DNA of 64,000 nucleotides from JBFXAF01 sp050184585 (GCA_050184585.1 JBFXAF010000004.1:62001-126000); one strand, 5' to 3'. Positions 34,390 through 42,870 are shown, counted from the stretch's first letter. The notes: generated by a model from the letters alone, not told the origin. A program made the numbers and translations.

Positions 34390-36610
34390 TGACCCGCTTC
34401 GCCTCGCTCACGCTCGTGTTTTCCTTGAGCTGCGACAGCAGCCGGTTGAGATGCTTCAGGTCCCAGACTTCGAGGTCAAAGATCATCTCGGTGAAGTCCG
34501 GCGCCGTGCGGACCATCGACAGGGTGTGGATGTTCGCATCGTTCGCCGCGATCACCTGCGCTATGTCGGCCAGGGATCCGGGCGCGTTGATGGCGGTGAC
34601 CGAAACGCGGGCGGGAAATCGCTCACGATTGTTCTCATCGATATCCCAGCGCACGTCGATCCAACGATCCGGCTGGTCGTCGAAGGCCGTCAGCGACGGC
34701 GACTGGATCGGATAGATCGTGATGCCGGATCCCGGCTGCACGATGCCGACGATGCGGTCCCCGGGCACCGCGCCCTCGGGCGCGAATTTCACCGGAAGAT
34801 CGCCCCGGACGCCGCGGATGGGAACGGCGCCCTCGACCGCAGGGCCATTCTTGCCCTTGCGACCCGAGCGTCGCGGCATCTGGAACAACATGCCCGCGGC
34901 GTTGCGCAGGTTGACCCAGCCCTCCTCGCGAGGTTTCGGCTGCGACGTCGCACGATCCTCCTTGAAGTCGGGATAGACGGCGAGGACGACGTCGTTGGAA
35001 GACAGTTCGCCGCGTCCGACCGAAGCCAGCACGTCCTCCACGTCCTTGCGCGCGAGCCTGTGCAACACCGGCTTCACGCGTTCCTTGGAAAAGGTCTTTC
35101 CCGCCCGCTCGAAGGTGCGCTCGAGAATGCGGATCCCCAGCCCGGAATACTGCTTGCGGATGGCGTTCTTGGTTGCGCGGCGGATGGCCGCGCGCGCCTT
35201 GCCGGTGACGACGATCGATTCCCACGCGGCGGGGGGCGTCTGCGCCTTGGAGCGGATGATCTCGACCTCGTCCCCATTCTTGAGTTCCGTCATCAGCGGC
35301 ATGATACGGCCGTTGACCTTGGCGCCGACGCAGGTATCGCCAACCTCGGTGTGGACGGCGTAGGCGAAGTCGATCGGCGTGGCGCCGCGCGGCAGCGCGA
35401 TCAGCATGCCCTTGGGCGTGAAGCAGAACACCTGATCCTGGAACAGTTCCAGCTTGGTGTTCTCCAGGAAATCCTCCGGACTGTCGCCCTCCGACAATTG
35501 TTCGATCGTTCGGCGCAACCACGCATAGGCGTCGGTGTCCTTCGAGAGGACCGGCGGCGCGCCATTGGCCTTGCCCTTGGCGTCCTTGTAGATGGCGTGC
35601 GCCGCGACGCCGTACTCGGCGACGCTGTTCATCGCCCCGGTGCGGATCTGCAGCTCGACGCGCTGGCGCGACGGTCCGACGATGGTCGTGTGGATCGACT
35701 GGTAGCCATTCTGCTTGGGCGTCGAGATGTAGTCCTTGAACCGGCCGGGAACCATCGACCATGTCGTGTGAATGGCGCCGAGCGCCGCGTAGCAGTCGTC
35801 AACCGTCTCGACGACGACACGAAAGCCGAAGATGTCGGACAGCTGCTCGAAGGACAGCGCCTTGGTCTCCATCTTGCGGAACACCGACCACGGTTTCTTC
35901 TGGCGGCTCTTCACCTCGGCGCGAATGCCGTATTTGTCGACCAGCGCCGACAGCGCCTTCTCGATCTCGCCAATGACGCCGCGGTTGCGGTCGAGCGTCT
36001 CCGACAGACGCTCCGTCACGGTGCGATGGGCCTCGGGGTTGATCATCCTGAACGAGAGCTCCTCCAGCTCCTCGCGCATGTCCTGCATGCCCATGCGGCC
36101 GGCCAGCGGCGCATAGATTTCCATCGTCTCCTCGGCGATCCTCTGGCGCTTCTCGGGCGGCACGTGGTCGAGGGTGCGCATGTTGTGCAGCCGGTCGGCG
36201 AGCTTGACCATCAGGACGCGCACGTCCTCGGAGATGGCGAGCAGCAGCTTGCGAAGGTTCTCCGCCTGTTCGGCCTTCTTCGAGACCAGGTCGAGCTTTC
36301 TGAGCTTGGTCAGCCCCTCCACCAGCTTGCCGAACTCGGGGCCGAACAACTCGTCGATTTCCTGGCGGGTGGCGTTGGTGTCCTCGATCGTGTCGTGCAG
36401 CAGGGCGACGGCGATCGTCGCCTCGTCCATGTGCATGTCGGTCAGGATCGCCGCCACTTCGAGCGGATGGGAGAAGTAGGGGTCGCCCGACGCCCGCTTC
36501 TGGTGGCCATGTTTCTGCATGGCGTAGACGTAGGCCTTGTTGAGGAGCGCCTCGTTGACGTCCGGCTTGTAGCGCTGGACCCGCTCGACCAGTTCGTACT
36601 GGCGCATCAT
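34382..36610 (-). CDS. rsh: Bifunctional (p)ppGpp synthetase/hydrolase (Rsh)
   Basis: A 742-residue RelA/SpoT homologue. The hydrolase HD domain has LLHDTIEDT and VKLADRLHNMRTL; the synthetase domain has FGFRVVVETVDDCYAALG and the TPKQNGYQSIHTTIVGP G-loop; then a TGS domain (CFTPKGMLIALPRGATPIDFA split as FTPKGMLIALPRG and ATPIDFA) and a C-terminal ACT domain. This is the single stringent-response enzyme typical of alphaproteobacteria. Two ATGs lie side by side (36610 and 36607). Confidence 0.96.
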   Translation of the reverse strand: MMRQYELVERVQRYKPDVNEALLNKAYVYAMQKHGHQKRASGDPYFSHPLEVAAILTDMHMDEATIAVALLHDTIEDTNATRQEIDELFGPEFGKLVEGLTKLRKLDLVSKKAEQAENLRKLLLAISEDVRVLMVKLADRLHNMRTLDHVPPEKRQRIAEETMEIYAPLAGRMGMQDMREELEELSFRMINPEAHRTVTERLSETLDRNRGVIGEIEKALSALVDKYGIRAEVKSRQKKPWSVFRKMETKALSFEQLSDIFGFRVVVETVDDCYAALGAIHTTWSMVPGRFKDYISTPKQNGYQSIHTTIVGPSRQRVELQIRTGAMNSVAEYGVAAHAIYKDAKGKANGAPPVLSKDTDAYAWLRRTIEQLSEGDSPEDFLENTKLELFQDQVFCFTPKGMLIALPRGATPIDFAYAVHTEVGDTCVGAKVNGRIMPLMTELKNGDEVEIIRSKAQTPPAAWESIVVTGKARAAIRRATKNAIRKQYSGLGIRILERTFERAGKTFSKERVKPVLHRLARKDVEDVLASVGRGELSSNDVVLAVYPDFKEDRATSQPKPREEGWVNLRNAAGMLFQMPRRSGRKGKNGPAVEGAVPIRGVRGDLPVKFAPEGAVPGDRIVGIVQPGSGITIYPIQSPSLTAFDDQPDRWIDVRWDIDENNRERFPARVSVTAINAPGSLADIAQVIAANDANIHTLSMVRTAPDFTEMIFDLEVWDLKHLNRLLSQLKENTSVSEAKRVNG

Positions 36611-36689
36611 GGCCGGCGGCCTCCGCGACGCGGACCGGCAAGTTGGAACAGGGTGGGCTGAAGCGCCAGCATCAACGCAATATAGCTGT

Positions 36690-36731
36690 TTCAAAAGCAA
36701 ACGTGCGCCGAATCCTTCGGAAACGGCGCAC
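36690..36731 (-). terminator. Rho-independent terminator of rpoZ
   Basis: Perfect eight-base arms GTGCGCCG and CGGCGCAC (36703-36710 and 36724-36731) enclose a 13-base loop. Read on the minus strand they are followed by GTTTGCTTTTG. The site is 54 bases past the rpoZ stop and ahead of rsh, so rsh should have its own promoter between here and 36,611. Confidence 0.65.
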
Positions 36732-36784
36732 GCAATCTGTAGCAGTCGGTAGCTTCGCCGGAAAAGCCCGGCAGTACGGAATCC

Positions 36785-37177
36785 CTAGAAGTCGTCGCTC
36801 TTCTCCGGCGGGACGAGCCCCTCGATGCCGGCGAGCAGTTCCTCTTCCGACATGCGGTCGAAGGTGATGGTCTCCTCCGGTTCGTCGTCACCCGCCGCGG
36901 CGGTCGTCTGGTCGGCGATCGCCTGACCATCGGCCTCGGGCTCGTCGATCTCGACGTGCTTCTGCAGCGAGTGGATCAGATCTTCCTTGAGGTCGCCCGG
37001 TGACAGTGTCTCGTCGGCGATTTCGCGCAGCGCCACGACCGGGTTCTTGTCGTTGTCGCGGTCGACGGTGATCTGCTGACCCTGCGATATGAGCCGGGCG
37101 CGGTGGCTGGCGAGAAGCACCAGCTCGAAGCGGTTTTCTACCTTGTCGATGCAGTCTTCAACGGTAACGCGGGCCAT
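36785..37177 (-). CDS. rpoZ: DNA-directed RNA polymerase omega subunit
   Basis: A 130-residue omega subunit. The N-terminal conserved part is MARVTVEDCIDKVENRFELVLLASHRAR (shown as MARVTVEDCIDKV and NRFELVLLASHRAR) with the ALREIADETL segment. The acidic C-terminal extension (EEELLAGIEGLVPPE) is usual in Hyphomicrobiales. Omega assists assembly of RNA polymerase and takes part in the ppGpp response with the adjacent rsh. Confidence 0.95.
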   Translation of the reverse strand: MARVTVEDCIDKVENRFELVLLASHRARLISQGQQITVDRDNDKNPVVALREIADETLSPGDLKEDLIHSLQKHVEIDEPEADGQAIADQTTAAAGDDEPEETITFDRMSEEELLAGIEGLVPPEKSDDF

Positions 37178-37446
37178 TCATGCCCCTTTCGGTCTGGAAT
37201 CGTGGTGGGAATTTGCAGGCTCCTTACTCTGGAAGGGGAGACATGACAAGGAAAATGGGCGCGGGCGCGCGCTCCGCCGGGCGCATCCACGCCCGGCGTC
37301 AAGGTTAACCCTTTCAAATTTTCTTGTCCTGCCTCCGCACGCCTTGGAAACGTCGCGCGCCAGGGCTATCTGGCGCTTGAGGCCGCGTTTTCATGGCGGC
37401 CGGCCGCAAGCATCTTGCCGGCGCCTCATTGCGAAAGGCTGATTTC

Positions 37447-38028
37447 ATGTTCGACCAGCGCGAGAAGATCGCTCTCTTCATCGACGGTGCCAACCTCTAC
37501 GCGACATCACGGGCGCTTGGCTTCGACATCGACTACCGCAAGCTGCTCGCCTCGTTCCAGAAGAAGGGCTACCTCCTGCGCGCCTACTATTACACCGCGC
37601 TCGTGGAGGACCAGGAGTATTCCTCGATCCGTCCCCTGATCGACTGGCTGGACTACAATGGCTACAAGGTCGTCACCAAGCCGGCAAAGGAGTTCACCGA
37701 CGCCAGCGGGCGGCGCAAGATCAAGGGCAATATGGACATCGAGCTGACCATCGACGCCCTCGAGCTCTCCGCCCATGTGGACCACTTCGTCATCTTCTCC
37801 GGCGACGGCGACTTCCGTACGCTGGTCGACGCCTTGCAGCGTCGCGGCCGCAAGGTCTCCGTCGTCTCCACCATGACCTCGCAGCCGCCGATGATCTCCG
37901 ACGATCTGCGCCGCCAGGCCGATCACTTCATCGACCTGGTGAGCCTCAGGGCCGAGGTCGGCCGCGATCCGTCCGAGCGCCCGCCGCGCCGCGTCGAGCA
38001 GCCGGTCGAGGTCGACGACGATCTCTGA
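37447..38028 (+). CDS. NYN-domain (LabA/DUF88) protein
   Basis: A 193-residue PIN-like NYN nuclease-fold protein. Acidic residues expected in the active site lie in ALFIDGANLY, NMDIELTIDAL and FSGDGDFRTLVDAL. Members are predicted RNases and some act in RNA processing or transcription control. The ATG at 37447 has AAAGG at a good distance. The stop CTC TGA at 38028 is directly followed by the uracil-DNA glycosylase frame in the +1 register, which has no normal start codon. Confidence 0.9.
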   Translation: MFDQREKIALFIDGANLYATSRALGFDIDYRKLLASFQKKGYLLRAYYYTALVEDQEYSSIRPLIDWLDYNGYKVVTKPAKEFTDASGRRKIKGNMDIELTIDALELSAHVDHFVIFSGDGDFRTLVDALQRRGRKVSVVSTMTSQPPMISDDLRRQADHFIDLVSLRAEVGRDPSERPPRRVEQPVEVDDDL

Positions 38029-38029
38029 G

Positions 38030-38686
38030 ACGATCCATCGGGCCGGACCGGAGCCGGCGCGCAACTGCGGCTTCTGCCCGCGCCTGCACGATTTCATCGC
38101 CGACTGGCGGCAGCGCGAGCCGTCCTGGTTCAACGGCCCCGTTCCCACCTGGCTGCCCCCGGAGGGCGAAGATGCGGTGCGGCTTCTCGTGGTCGGGCTG
38201 GCGCCCGGCCTGCGCGGCGCCAACCGAACCGGGCGCCCGTTCACCGGCGACTATGCCGGCGATCTGCTCTATTCGACGCTGAAGACCTTCGGCTTCGCCA
38301 CGGGCGATTTCGAGGCGCATCCCGACGACACGCTCACTTTGGTCTCGAGCGCGATCACCAACGCGGTGCGCTGCGTGCCGCCTCAGAACAAGCCGACCCC
38401 GCAGGAGATCGCCACCTGCCGCGAACATTTTCTGACCGCTACGCTTGCCCGCTTTCCCCGCCTGGAGGCGATCGTCACGCTCGGCGCGATCGCCCACCAG
38501 TCCACCGTCCGCGCGCTCGGCGCACGCATCGCCGCCCACCCGTTCAAGCATGGTCGCCGCACGGAGATCGGCGGGTTCGCGCTCTTCTCCAGCTATCACT
38601 GCTCCCGCTACAACACGAACACGGGTGTCTTGACCACGGCGATGTTCCACGATGTCTTCGCCGCAGTTCGTGCGGAGCTTGCCTGA
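38030..38686 (+). CDS. Uracil-DNA glycosylase, type 5-like, with [4Fe-4S] cluster; start codon unclear
   Basis: The reading frame encodes a complete UDG-fold enzyme: N-terminal cluster cysteines NCGFCPRL, VGLAPGLRGANRTGRPFTGDY, AVRCVPPQNKP, LTLGAIAHQST and SSYHCSRYNTNTG. It should remove uracil from DNA. The Cys motif lies 107 bases upstream of the first in-frame GTG (38177), and the previous in-frame stop is at 37940; between them there is no ATG, GTG or TTG. Candidates are ATC 38021 (with GAGG nine bases upstream), ACG 38030 or ATC 38033. My coordinate is one of these and uncertain by several codons. Confidence 0.8.
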   Translation, partial: TIHRAGPEPARNCGFCPRLHDFIADWRQREPSWFNGPVPTWLPPEGEDAVRLLVVGLAPGLRGANRTGRPFTGDYAGDLLYSTLKTFGFATGDFEAHPDDTLTLVSSAITNAVRCVPPQNKPTPQEIATCREHFLTATLARFPRLEAIVTLGAIAHQSTVRALGARIAAHPFKHGRRTEIGGFALFSSYHCSRYNTNTGVLTTAMFHDVFAAVRAELA

Positions 38687-38822
38687 ACCGGCGAGGTAGC
38701 CGGATTCAGGTCAGGGCGTGCCGAAAATGGCGGATTTCGAGAACCGAAGCGGAGCGTACATTTGGTACGTGAGCATCGGAAGCGCAGAAAGCCGCCATTT
38801 GCAGGCCGGCCTCACCTGAATC

Positions 38823-40043
38823 CTAAGGCAGCGCCTGCGAGCTCTCCGAGGTGATCCGCCAGCCGCCGTCGCCCTTCTCCAGGCCGAGCGCCACGCGCGC
38901 GCTGCCGGTCGCCCGTGTCGCCGCGACATCCTTCGCCACATAGTCGTAGGCCATGTCGAAGACCGCCTCGACCCGCGTTTCCCCGCGCGGCGTCAGCCTC
39001 AGCGTGCCGGGCGCGAGCGACAGCGTCCACTGCCGGAAGGCGGCGAACCAGTCGGCCTTCGCCTTCGCCAGCGTTTCGCGGTCGGTGCTGACGCCGTAGA
39101 CCAGAACGTCCGGGGCGTAGAGCCGGCGCACCATCCCTTCGATGTCGGCGGCGTCGGGCTTGAGATAGCCCTTCAGGAAGTCCTCCACCGACGCCTGGTC
39201 CACGACCGAGCGCTCGAGCGCCGCCACCTCCACCTCGGGCTTGGCGGCGGGCGCGGCGACGGATGGTGGCGCGCCGTCAGCCGGCACGAACTCGAAGCGT
39301 TCGAGCAGCGAGCCCTGTTCCCACGGTCGCTGCTGGTCGCGCGTGGCCGCCACCACGTCGCGGCGCACGGCGATCATCATGTCGCTGATGCTCTGGCCGG
39401 GGGTGGCCATGTGGGCCACGAGCGCCGCGGCGAAGGGGGAGTTCCGCCCCGACCCGTCGAGCGCCACCGCGCCCGGCGCGGTCGAGAAGGCGATGAAGGA
39501 GCCGCGGGTGGAATCGAACTGCGCCAGCCCGGCCAGCGCCACCGCCGCGCGCGAGCTCGCCGTGCGGTTCAGGCTGCGGGTGAACGGGTTGTTGCGGCAG
39601 GCATCGAGGAAGACCAGGCTCGTGCGCGCCTGGCTCTCCATGATGTCCATGATGTCGTCCATCTGCAACGCTTCGAGCCTGAGTTTCGCCGGCACGTCGA
39701 GCCGCGCGTCGGTCGGCACGATGAAGTTGCGCCCGTCGACCTGGATGCCGTGGCCCGCGTAGAACAGCAGCGCCACGTCGGCGCCCGCCAGCGCGTCGGA
39801 GAACTCGCCGAGCTTGCGTTCGAGGTCGCGCTTGCCCAGGTCGCGGCCCTCGATGACCTCGAAGCCGACCGTCCGCAGCGTGGCGGCGATGTCGGCGGCG
39901 TCGTTGACGGGGTTGGCGAGGATGCCGGCTTCCTCATAGGCGGCGTTGCCGATGACCAGCGCCACGCGACGGTCGGACTGCGCGTCCGCCCCGGGCAGGA
40001 GAAGCCCGAGCAACGCCAGCGCGATGACGAAAACCCTTCCCAT
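38823..40043 (-). CDS. Caspase-family (C14) peptidase, exported, with C-terminal SnoaL/NTF2-like domain
   Basis: A 406-residue protein. A signal peptide (GRVFVIALALLGLLLPGADA, residues 2-21) precedes a metacaspase-type domain with catalytic His in YAGHGIQ and Cys in DACRNNPF. The segment from about residue 290 (VEDFLKGYLKPDAADIEGMV ... VEAVFDMAYDYVAKDV) looks like an NTF2/SnoaL-like fold. The protease type usually cleaves after basic residues. It is divergent from an SDR and the targets are unknown. Confidence 0.9.
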   Translation of the reverse strand: MGRVFVIALALLGLLLPGADAQSDRRVALVIGNAAYEEAGILANPVNDAADIAATLRTVGFEVIEGRDLGKRDLERKLGEFSDALAGADVALLFYAGHGIQVDGRNFIVPTDARLDVPAKLRLEALQMDDIMDIMESQARTSLVFLDACRNNPFTRSLNRTASSRAAVALAGLAQFDSTRGSFIAFSTAPGAVALDGSGRNSPFAAALVAHMATPGQSISDMMIAVRRDVVAATRDQQRPWEQGSLLERFEFVPADGAPPSVAAPAAKPEVEVAALERSVVDQASVEDFLKGYLKPDAADIEGMVRRLYAPDVLVYGVSTDRETLAKAKADWFAAFRQWTLSLAPGTLRLTPRGETRVEAVFDMAYDYVAKDVAATRATGSARVALGLEKGDGGWRITSESSQALP

Positions 40044-40156
40044 GCCGGCATATTAGCGCGCCACCATGAAGATGGCCAAGGGTCTGCCGCTCCGCCTCTC
40101 GACGGCCCGACGCGTGCCGGTTGATAATGCCGCTCCAATCGCGGGTGAGGAAACCC

Positions 40157-40933
40157 ATGGAACTCGGCCTGAAAGACAAGGTGGTCGCCGTCACCGGCGG
40201 CTCGAAGGGCATCGGGCTCGCCTGCGCGGCCGCCTTCCTCGCCGAGGGCGCGCGCGTCGCCATCGTCTCGCGCTCCGCCGCCAATCTCGACCGCGCGCGA
40301 AAAGTCCTCGGCGATGTCTTCGGCTTCGCCGCCGACCTTTCGGACGCCGCGCGGGCCCTTGCCGCTGTCGACGCGATCGAGGCTGCGCTCGGGCCCATCG
40401 ACGTTCTGGTCAACAGCGCGGGCGCGGCGCGGCGGACACCGCCGGACGAGCTGACGCCCGACGCCTTCCGCGCCGCGATGGACGCGAAATTCTTCACCTA
40501 CGTGAACGTCGTCGAGCCGGTGGTGAAGCGCATGGCCGCGCGCCGCGCCGGCGTGATCGTCAACGTCATCGGCAATGGCGGGAAGGTCGCCTCGCCGATC
40601 CACATTCCGGGCGGCGCCGCCAACGCCGCGCTGATGCTGGTGACGGCCGGCCTCGCCCACGCCTATGCATCGAAGGGCGTACGCGTCGTCGCGGTCAATC
40701 CCGGCATGACGGAGACCGATCGCGTGGCGGAAGGCCTCGCCGCCGATGCAAGACTCTCGGGCACGACTCCGGAGGAGGCCCGCGGCCGCGCCGTCGCCCG
40801 CATCCCGCTCGGCCGCCCGGCGCGGCCGGACGAAATCGCCGACACGGTGGTCTATCTCGCCTCGGGGCGCGCGAGCTACGTGACGGGCGTCACCGTCACG
40901 ATGGACGGCGCGACGATGCCCGTGGTGGTGTGA
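40157..40933 (+). CDS. SDR-family protein, catalytic Tyr/Lys apparently missing
   Basis: A 258-residue classical SDR fold. The cofactor-binding glycine motif is intact (TGGSKGIGLA), as is NSAG, and NVIGNGGKVAS carries the usual catalytic-loop position. Where YxxxK is expected, I read HIPGGAANAALM, so the general-base Tyr and Lys seem absent. The C-terminal GVTVTMDGA is normal. It may be an inactive or altered-chemistry relative of 3-oxoacyl-ACP reductases. GAGG precedes the ATG by six bases. Confidence 0.88.
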   Translation: MELGLKDKVVAVTGGSKGIGLACAAAFLAEGARVAIVSRSAANLDRARKVLGDVFGFAADLSDAARALAAVDAIEAALGPIDVLVNSAGAARRTPPDELTPDAFRAAMDAKFFTYVNVVEPVVKRMAARRAGVIVNVIGNGGKVASPIHIPGGAANAALMLVTAGLAHAYASKGVRVVAVNPGMTETDRVAEGLAADARLSGTTPEEARGRAVARIPLGRPARPDEIADTVVYLASGRASYVTGVTVTMDGATMPVVV

Positions 40934-40940
40934 GGACCCG

Positions 40941-41110
40941 GCGCTCCCTCCCCCTCGAGGGGAGGGTGGCCGGCCAGAGGCCGGCCGGGTGGGGTACAAG
41001 CGGCCGACCTCGGCCCTATCCCTTTCATCGGCAATGCGGCGTGCGATTCAAGGGCTACCCCACCCGCCTCGCTGCGCTCGGCACCCTCCCCTCGCGGGGG
41101 GAGGGAGCGC
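40941..41110. repeat. Dispersed palindromic intergenic repeat
   Basis: The ends GCGCTCCCTCCCC... (40941 on) and ...GGGGGAGGGAGCGC (to 41110) are near-perfect inverted arms of about 28 bases. An inner pair GGGTGGGGTA/TACCCCACC and CGGCCAGAGGCCGG lie between. The same GTGGGGTACAAGCGGC segment recurs at 42,931 within the copy at 42,871-43,043. No ORF. Confidence 0.75.
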
Positions 41111-41364
41111 GCCGAGCTTGTCTACCGCCGACGATCTTTGTGCCAGAAAATCCAAGAGTGACCGTTAGCAATATGCCCGCCCGGTGGACGCGACCTCCCA
41201 CCGAAAACTGGGGGCACCCCCACGGGGGGAAATGCTACCGTCGCCACGAAAATAGGATGTCACGCGCGACCGACCCATTGGGGACTACCGAGGGCGGTCT
41301 ATGTTCCGGCTTCGTTCTCGTGCTATGTTAGCAACGACGATTCTACCGGTGGTGAGGCACGGCG
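41111..41364. other. AT-richer leader region of the TIR gene
   Basis: Upstream of the TIR gene the sequence turns distinctly less GC-rich. A compact hairpin of GGGGGCACCCCC type occurs near 41,213-41,224. The short motif GTTAGCAA occurs twice (41,166 and 41,328). No -35/-10 pair was fixed and no coding frame is credible. Confidence 0.45.
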
Positions 41365-42273
41365 ATGGGCGGGAAAGGTCACTTAGGCGATACCCATAGT
41401 TTGGAGGGAATACTCCGCGAGCTGTCGCAAGGTCCGAGAGTGACAACGCATGCTGAGCACGGAAGAGCACGGTCGCGCGGGATACTTGGTGCGGCATTAG
41501 CAAATGAGACCCATCCCAAGTTAGCGCGGGGTTTCCTAGACGCCATCTTTTCGGGACAGGCTCCTCCCACTTCATCGCACTTTGATAAGCTTGCAGATTT
41601 GTACAATGCCAGTGGAGCTAATGAGCTTTTCGGGGGCTTCTTCGACCTTGGGGAACAGCTACTCGCCAAAGCCCCAAAAAAGCGGACCGTGTTCTTCTCG
41701 TTCCACTTCGCGGACGTGTTCCGAGTGGACAACGTTCGCGGCGCATTCGGGCCGTCATCATCCTATTCGCCGCACTTCGTGGATGGAAGCATCTGGGAGA
41801 GGAGCAAGGCGGAAGGATCGGATGGGATCAAGCGCGTGATCCGTGAGGGCATGGAAGGAAGCTCGGTCGTGTGCGTCTTGGTAGGCTCAGAGACTTGGAG
41901 CCGACCTTGGGTCCGCTATGAAATCGCACGCAGCGTCATTGACGGCAAAGGGCTGCTGGCGGTTCAGATCAACGGGATTCGGCATCATGGGGAAAAGCAA
42001 TACCAGCGCTGGGGATTTAACCCTCTCGACCACATGGGCGTTGCCCAGCTCCATGACGGCAGTTTCCGGCTATGCGAGCGAGATTACGCCGAATGGCGGT
42101 TCTATCGGGAGTACTCGCTGAGTGTCCCTTTGCCTCGGTATCTTCCTAAGCCTAACCCCGGCTTCGTGACCCCCCTTAGCCGCTCGACTCTAGAGCGGGA
42201 CTACGCCATGCATTCCGGACACGCCAATATCGGTCTTTGGATAGACGCAGCTGCACAAGCAGCGGGAAGATAG
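41365..42273 (+). CDS. TIR-domain (ThsB/DUF1863-like) protein
   Basis: A 302-residue protein. Residues about 107-215 match the MTH538/ThsB TIR-like fold: RTVFFSFHFADV, FVDGSIWERSK, VVCVLVGSETWSRPWVRYEIARS and GLLAVQINGI. The Ser-Glu-Thr-x2-Arg-x-Trp and Tyr-Glu pattern is the family's core. The N-terminal 105 residues (with KLADLYNASGANELFGGFFD) and C-terminal 85 residues match nothing I recognise. ThsB-type TIRs signal phage infection by making cyclic ADP-ribose isomers. No ThsA-like partner is seen in the window. GAGG lies eight bases before the ATG. Base composition differs from neighbours, suggesting transfer. Confidence 0.85.
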   Translation: MGGKGHLGDTHSLEGILRELSQGPRVTTHAEHGRARSRGILGAALANETHPKLARGFLDAIFSGQAPPTSSHFDKLADLYNASGANELFGGFFDLGEQLLAKAPKKRTVFFSFHFADVFRVDNVRGAFGPSSSYSPHFVDGSIWERSKAEGSDGIKRVIREGMEGSSVVCVLVGSETWSRPWVRYEIARSVIDGKGLLAVQINGIRHHGEKQYQRWGFNPLDHMGVAQLHDGSFRLCERDYAEWRFYREYSLSVPLPRYLPKPNPGFVTPLSRSTLERDYAMHSGHANIGLWIDAAAQAAGR

Positions 42274-42369
42274 AGAGGCGAGGCTTGACCAACGGCGAGC
42301 GGATGTGAGTCCCAACTGTGTTACAAGCCCTTCCCTTCAGTCGAAATTTCCCTTAAAAATCAACGCCTC

Positions 42370-42394
42370 AAGAGGACAAGAGCGCAGTCCTCTT
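42370..42394. terminator. Possible terminator hairpin
   Basis: AAGAGGAC and GTCCTCTT are perfect eight-base arms around AAGAGCGCA. On the minus strand a T-run (GATTTTTAAG) follows at some distance. It could end transcripts coming from smpB; on the plus strand it lies about 100 bases past the TIR gene. Confidence 0.4.
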
Positions 42395-42418
42395 CTGGGC
42401 ACTGAACGTTTGCGTCCC

Positions 42419-42490
42419 TGTGGATAAATTCTCGACCCGCCCTCAACCATTTCAACCACTTCCGCGATTTCTTCGCTCGTTTTGTCCACA
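42419..42490. promoter_or_regulatory. Two DnaA boxes
   Basis: TGTGGATAA at 42419-42427 is the perfect complement of the consensus TTATCCACA. TTGTCCACA at 42482-42490 differs from it at one position and has the opposite orientation. They are 54 bases apart in non-coding DNA. Chance occurrence of both together is low, but no AT-rich unwinding element or replication genes are adjacent. Confidence 0.55.
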
Positions 42491-42518
42491 CCCCTCCACC
42501 CGCCCTTAGGCTGGGCCC

Positions 42519-42796
42519 GTCGTTTCCACCGGGATCGCTGTTCGCGACGGTGACCAGCGGGAAACGACCGGCGCCTCCGGCGATGGCTCGTAACCATCGC
42601 CCGGGGAGGCTCCGCCGAAGGTTCCCCTGCGGGCAACAGGACCCGTGCGTGCCGGACGGTTGCACTTAACCCTCCGGAGCCGACGAAAGGAGGCGACGGA
42701 GGGGAAGCGGATCGGGCGGGCGCCAAAAGTCGCCGGCGGGGCGCGAGGATCGCGCCACGTATTATCAGTTCGGAAGGCACGGCCCTCGCGCCCCGC
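42519..42796. other. Highly structured non-coding region, candidate ncRNA
   Basis: At least four perfect stems occur in series: 42519-42527/42560-42568 with inner stem 42536-42540/42555-42559; 42579-42586/42594-42601; 42670-42676/42697-42703; and a 13-base stem 42736-42748/42784-42796. The stretch lacks a credible reading frame. Its place next to smpB made me test for a permuted tmRNA, but I found no tag-peptide (AANDN-type) codons or T-loop, so I do not call it. It may be an ncRNA or a decayed repeat. Confidence 0.45.
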
Positions 42797-42870
42797 TTCC
42801 CGACCTTTCAATTCAGTGGCCAGACGGAGGATTCCGGGCGTGGCGAGGATGAAGCGCGATCTTTACCTCC

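Noticed and set aside
42370..42520. Origin of replication
   Set aside because: Two DnaA boxes alone, without an AT-rich unwinding region, more boxes, or hemE/repABC/parAB genes.
42337..42780. A 147-codon minus-strand frame in the structured region
   Set aside because: It runs through all the perfect stems and reads as Arg/Pro/Ser-rich sequence without any domain; non-coding is more likely.
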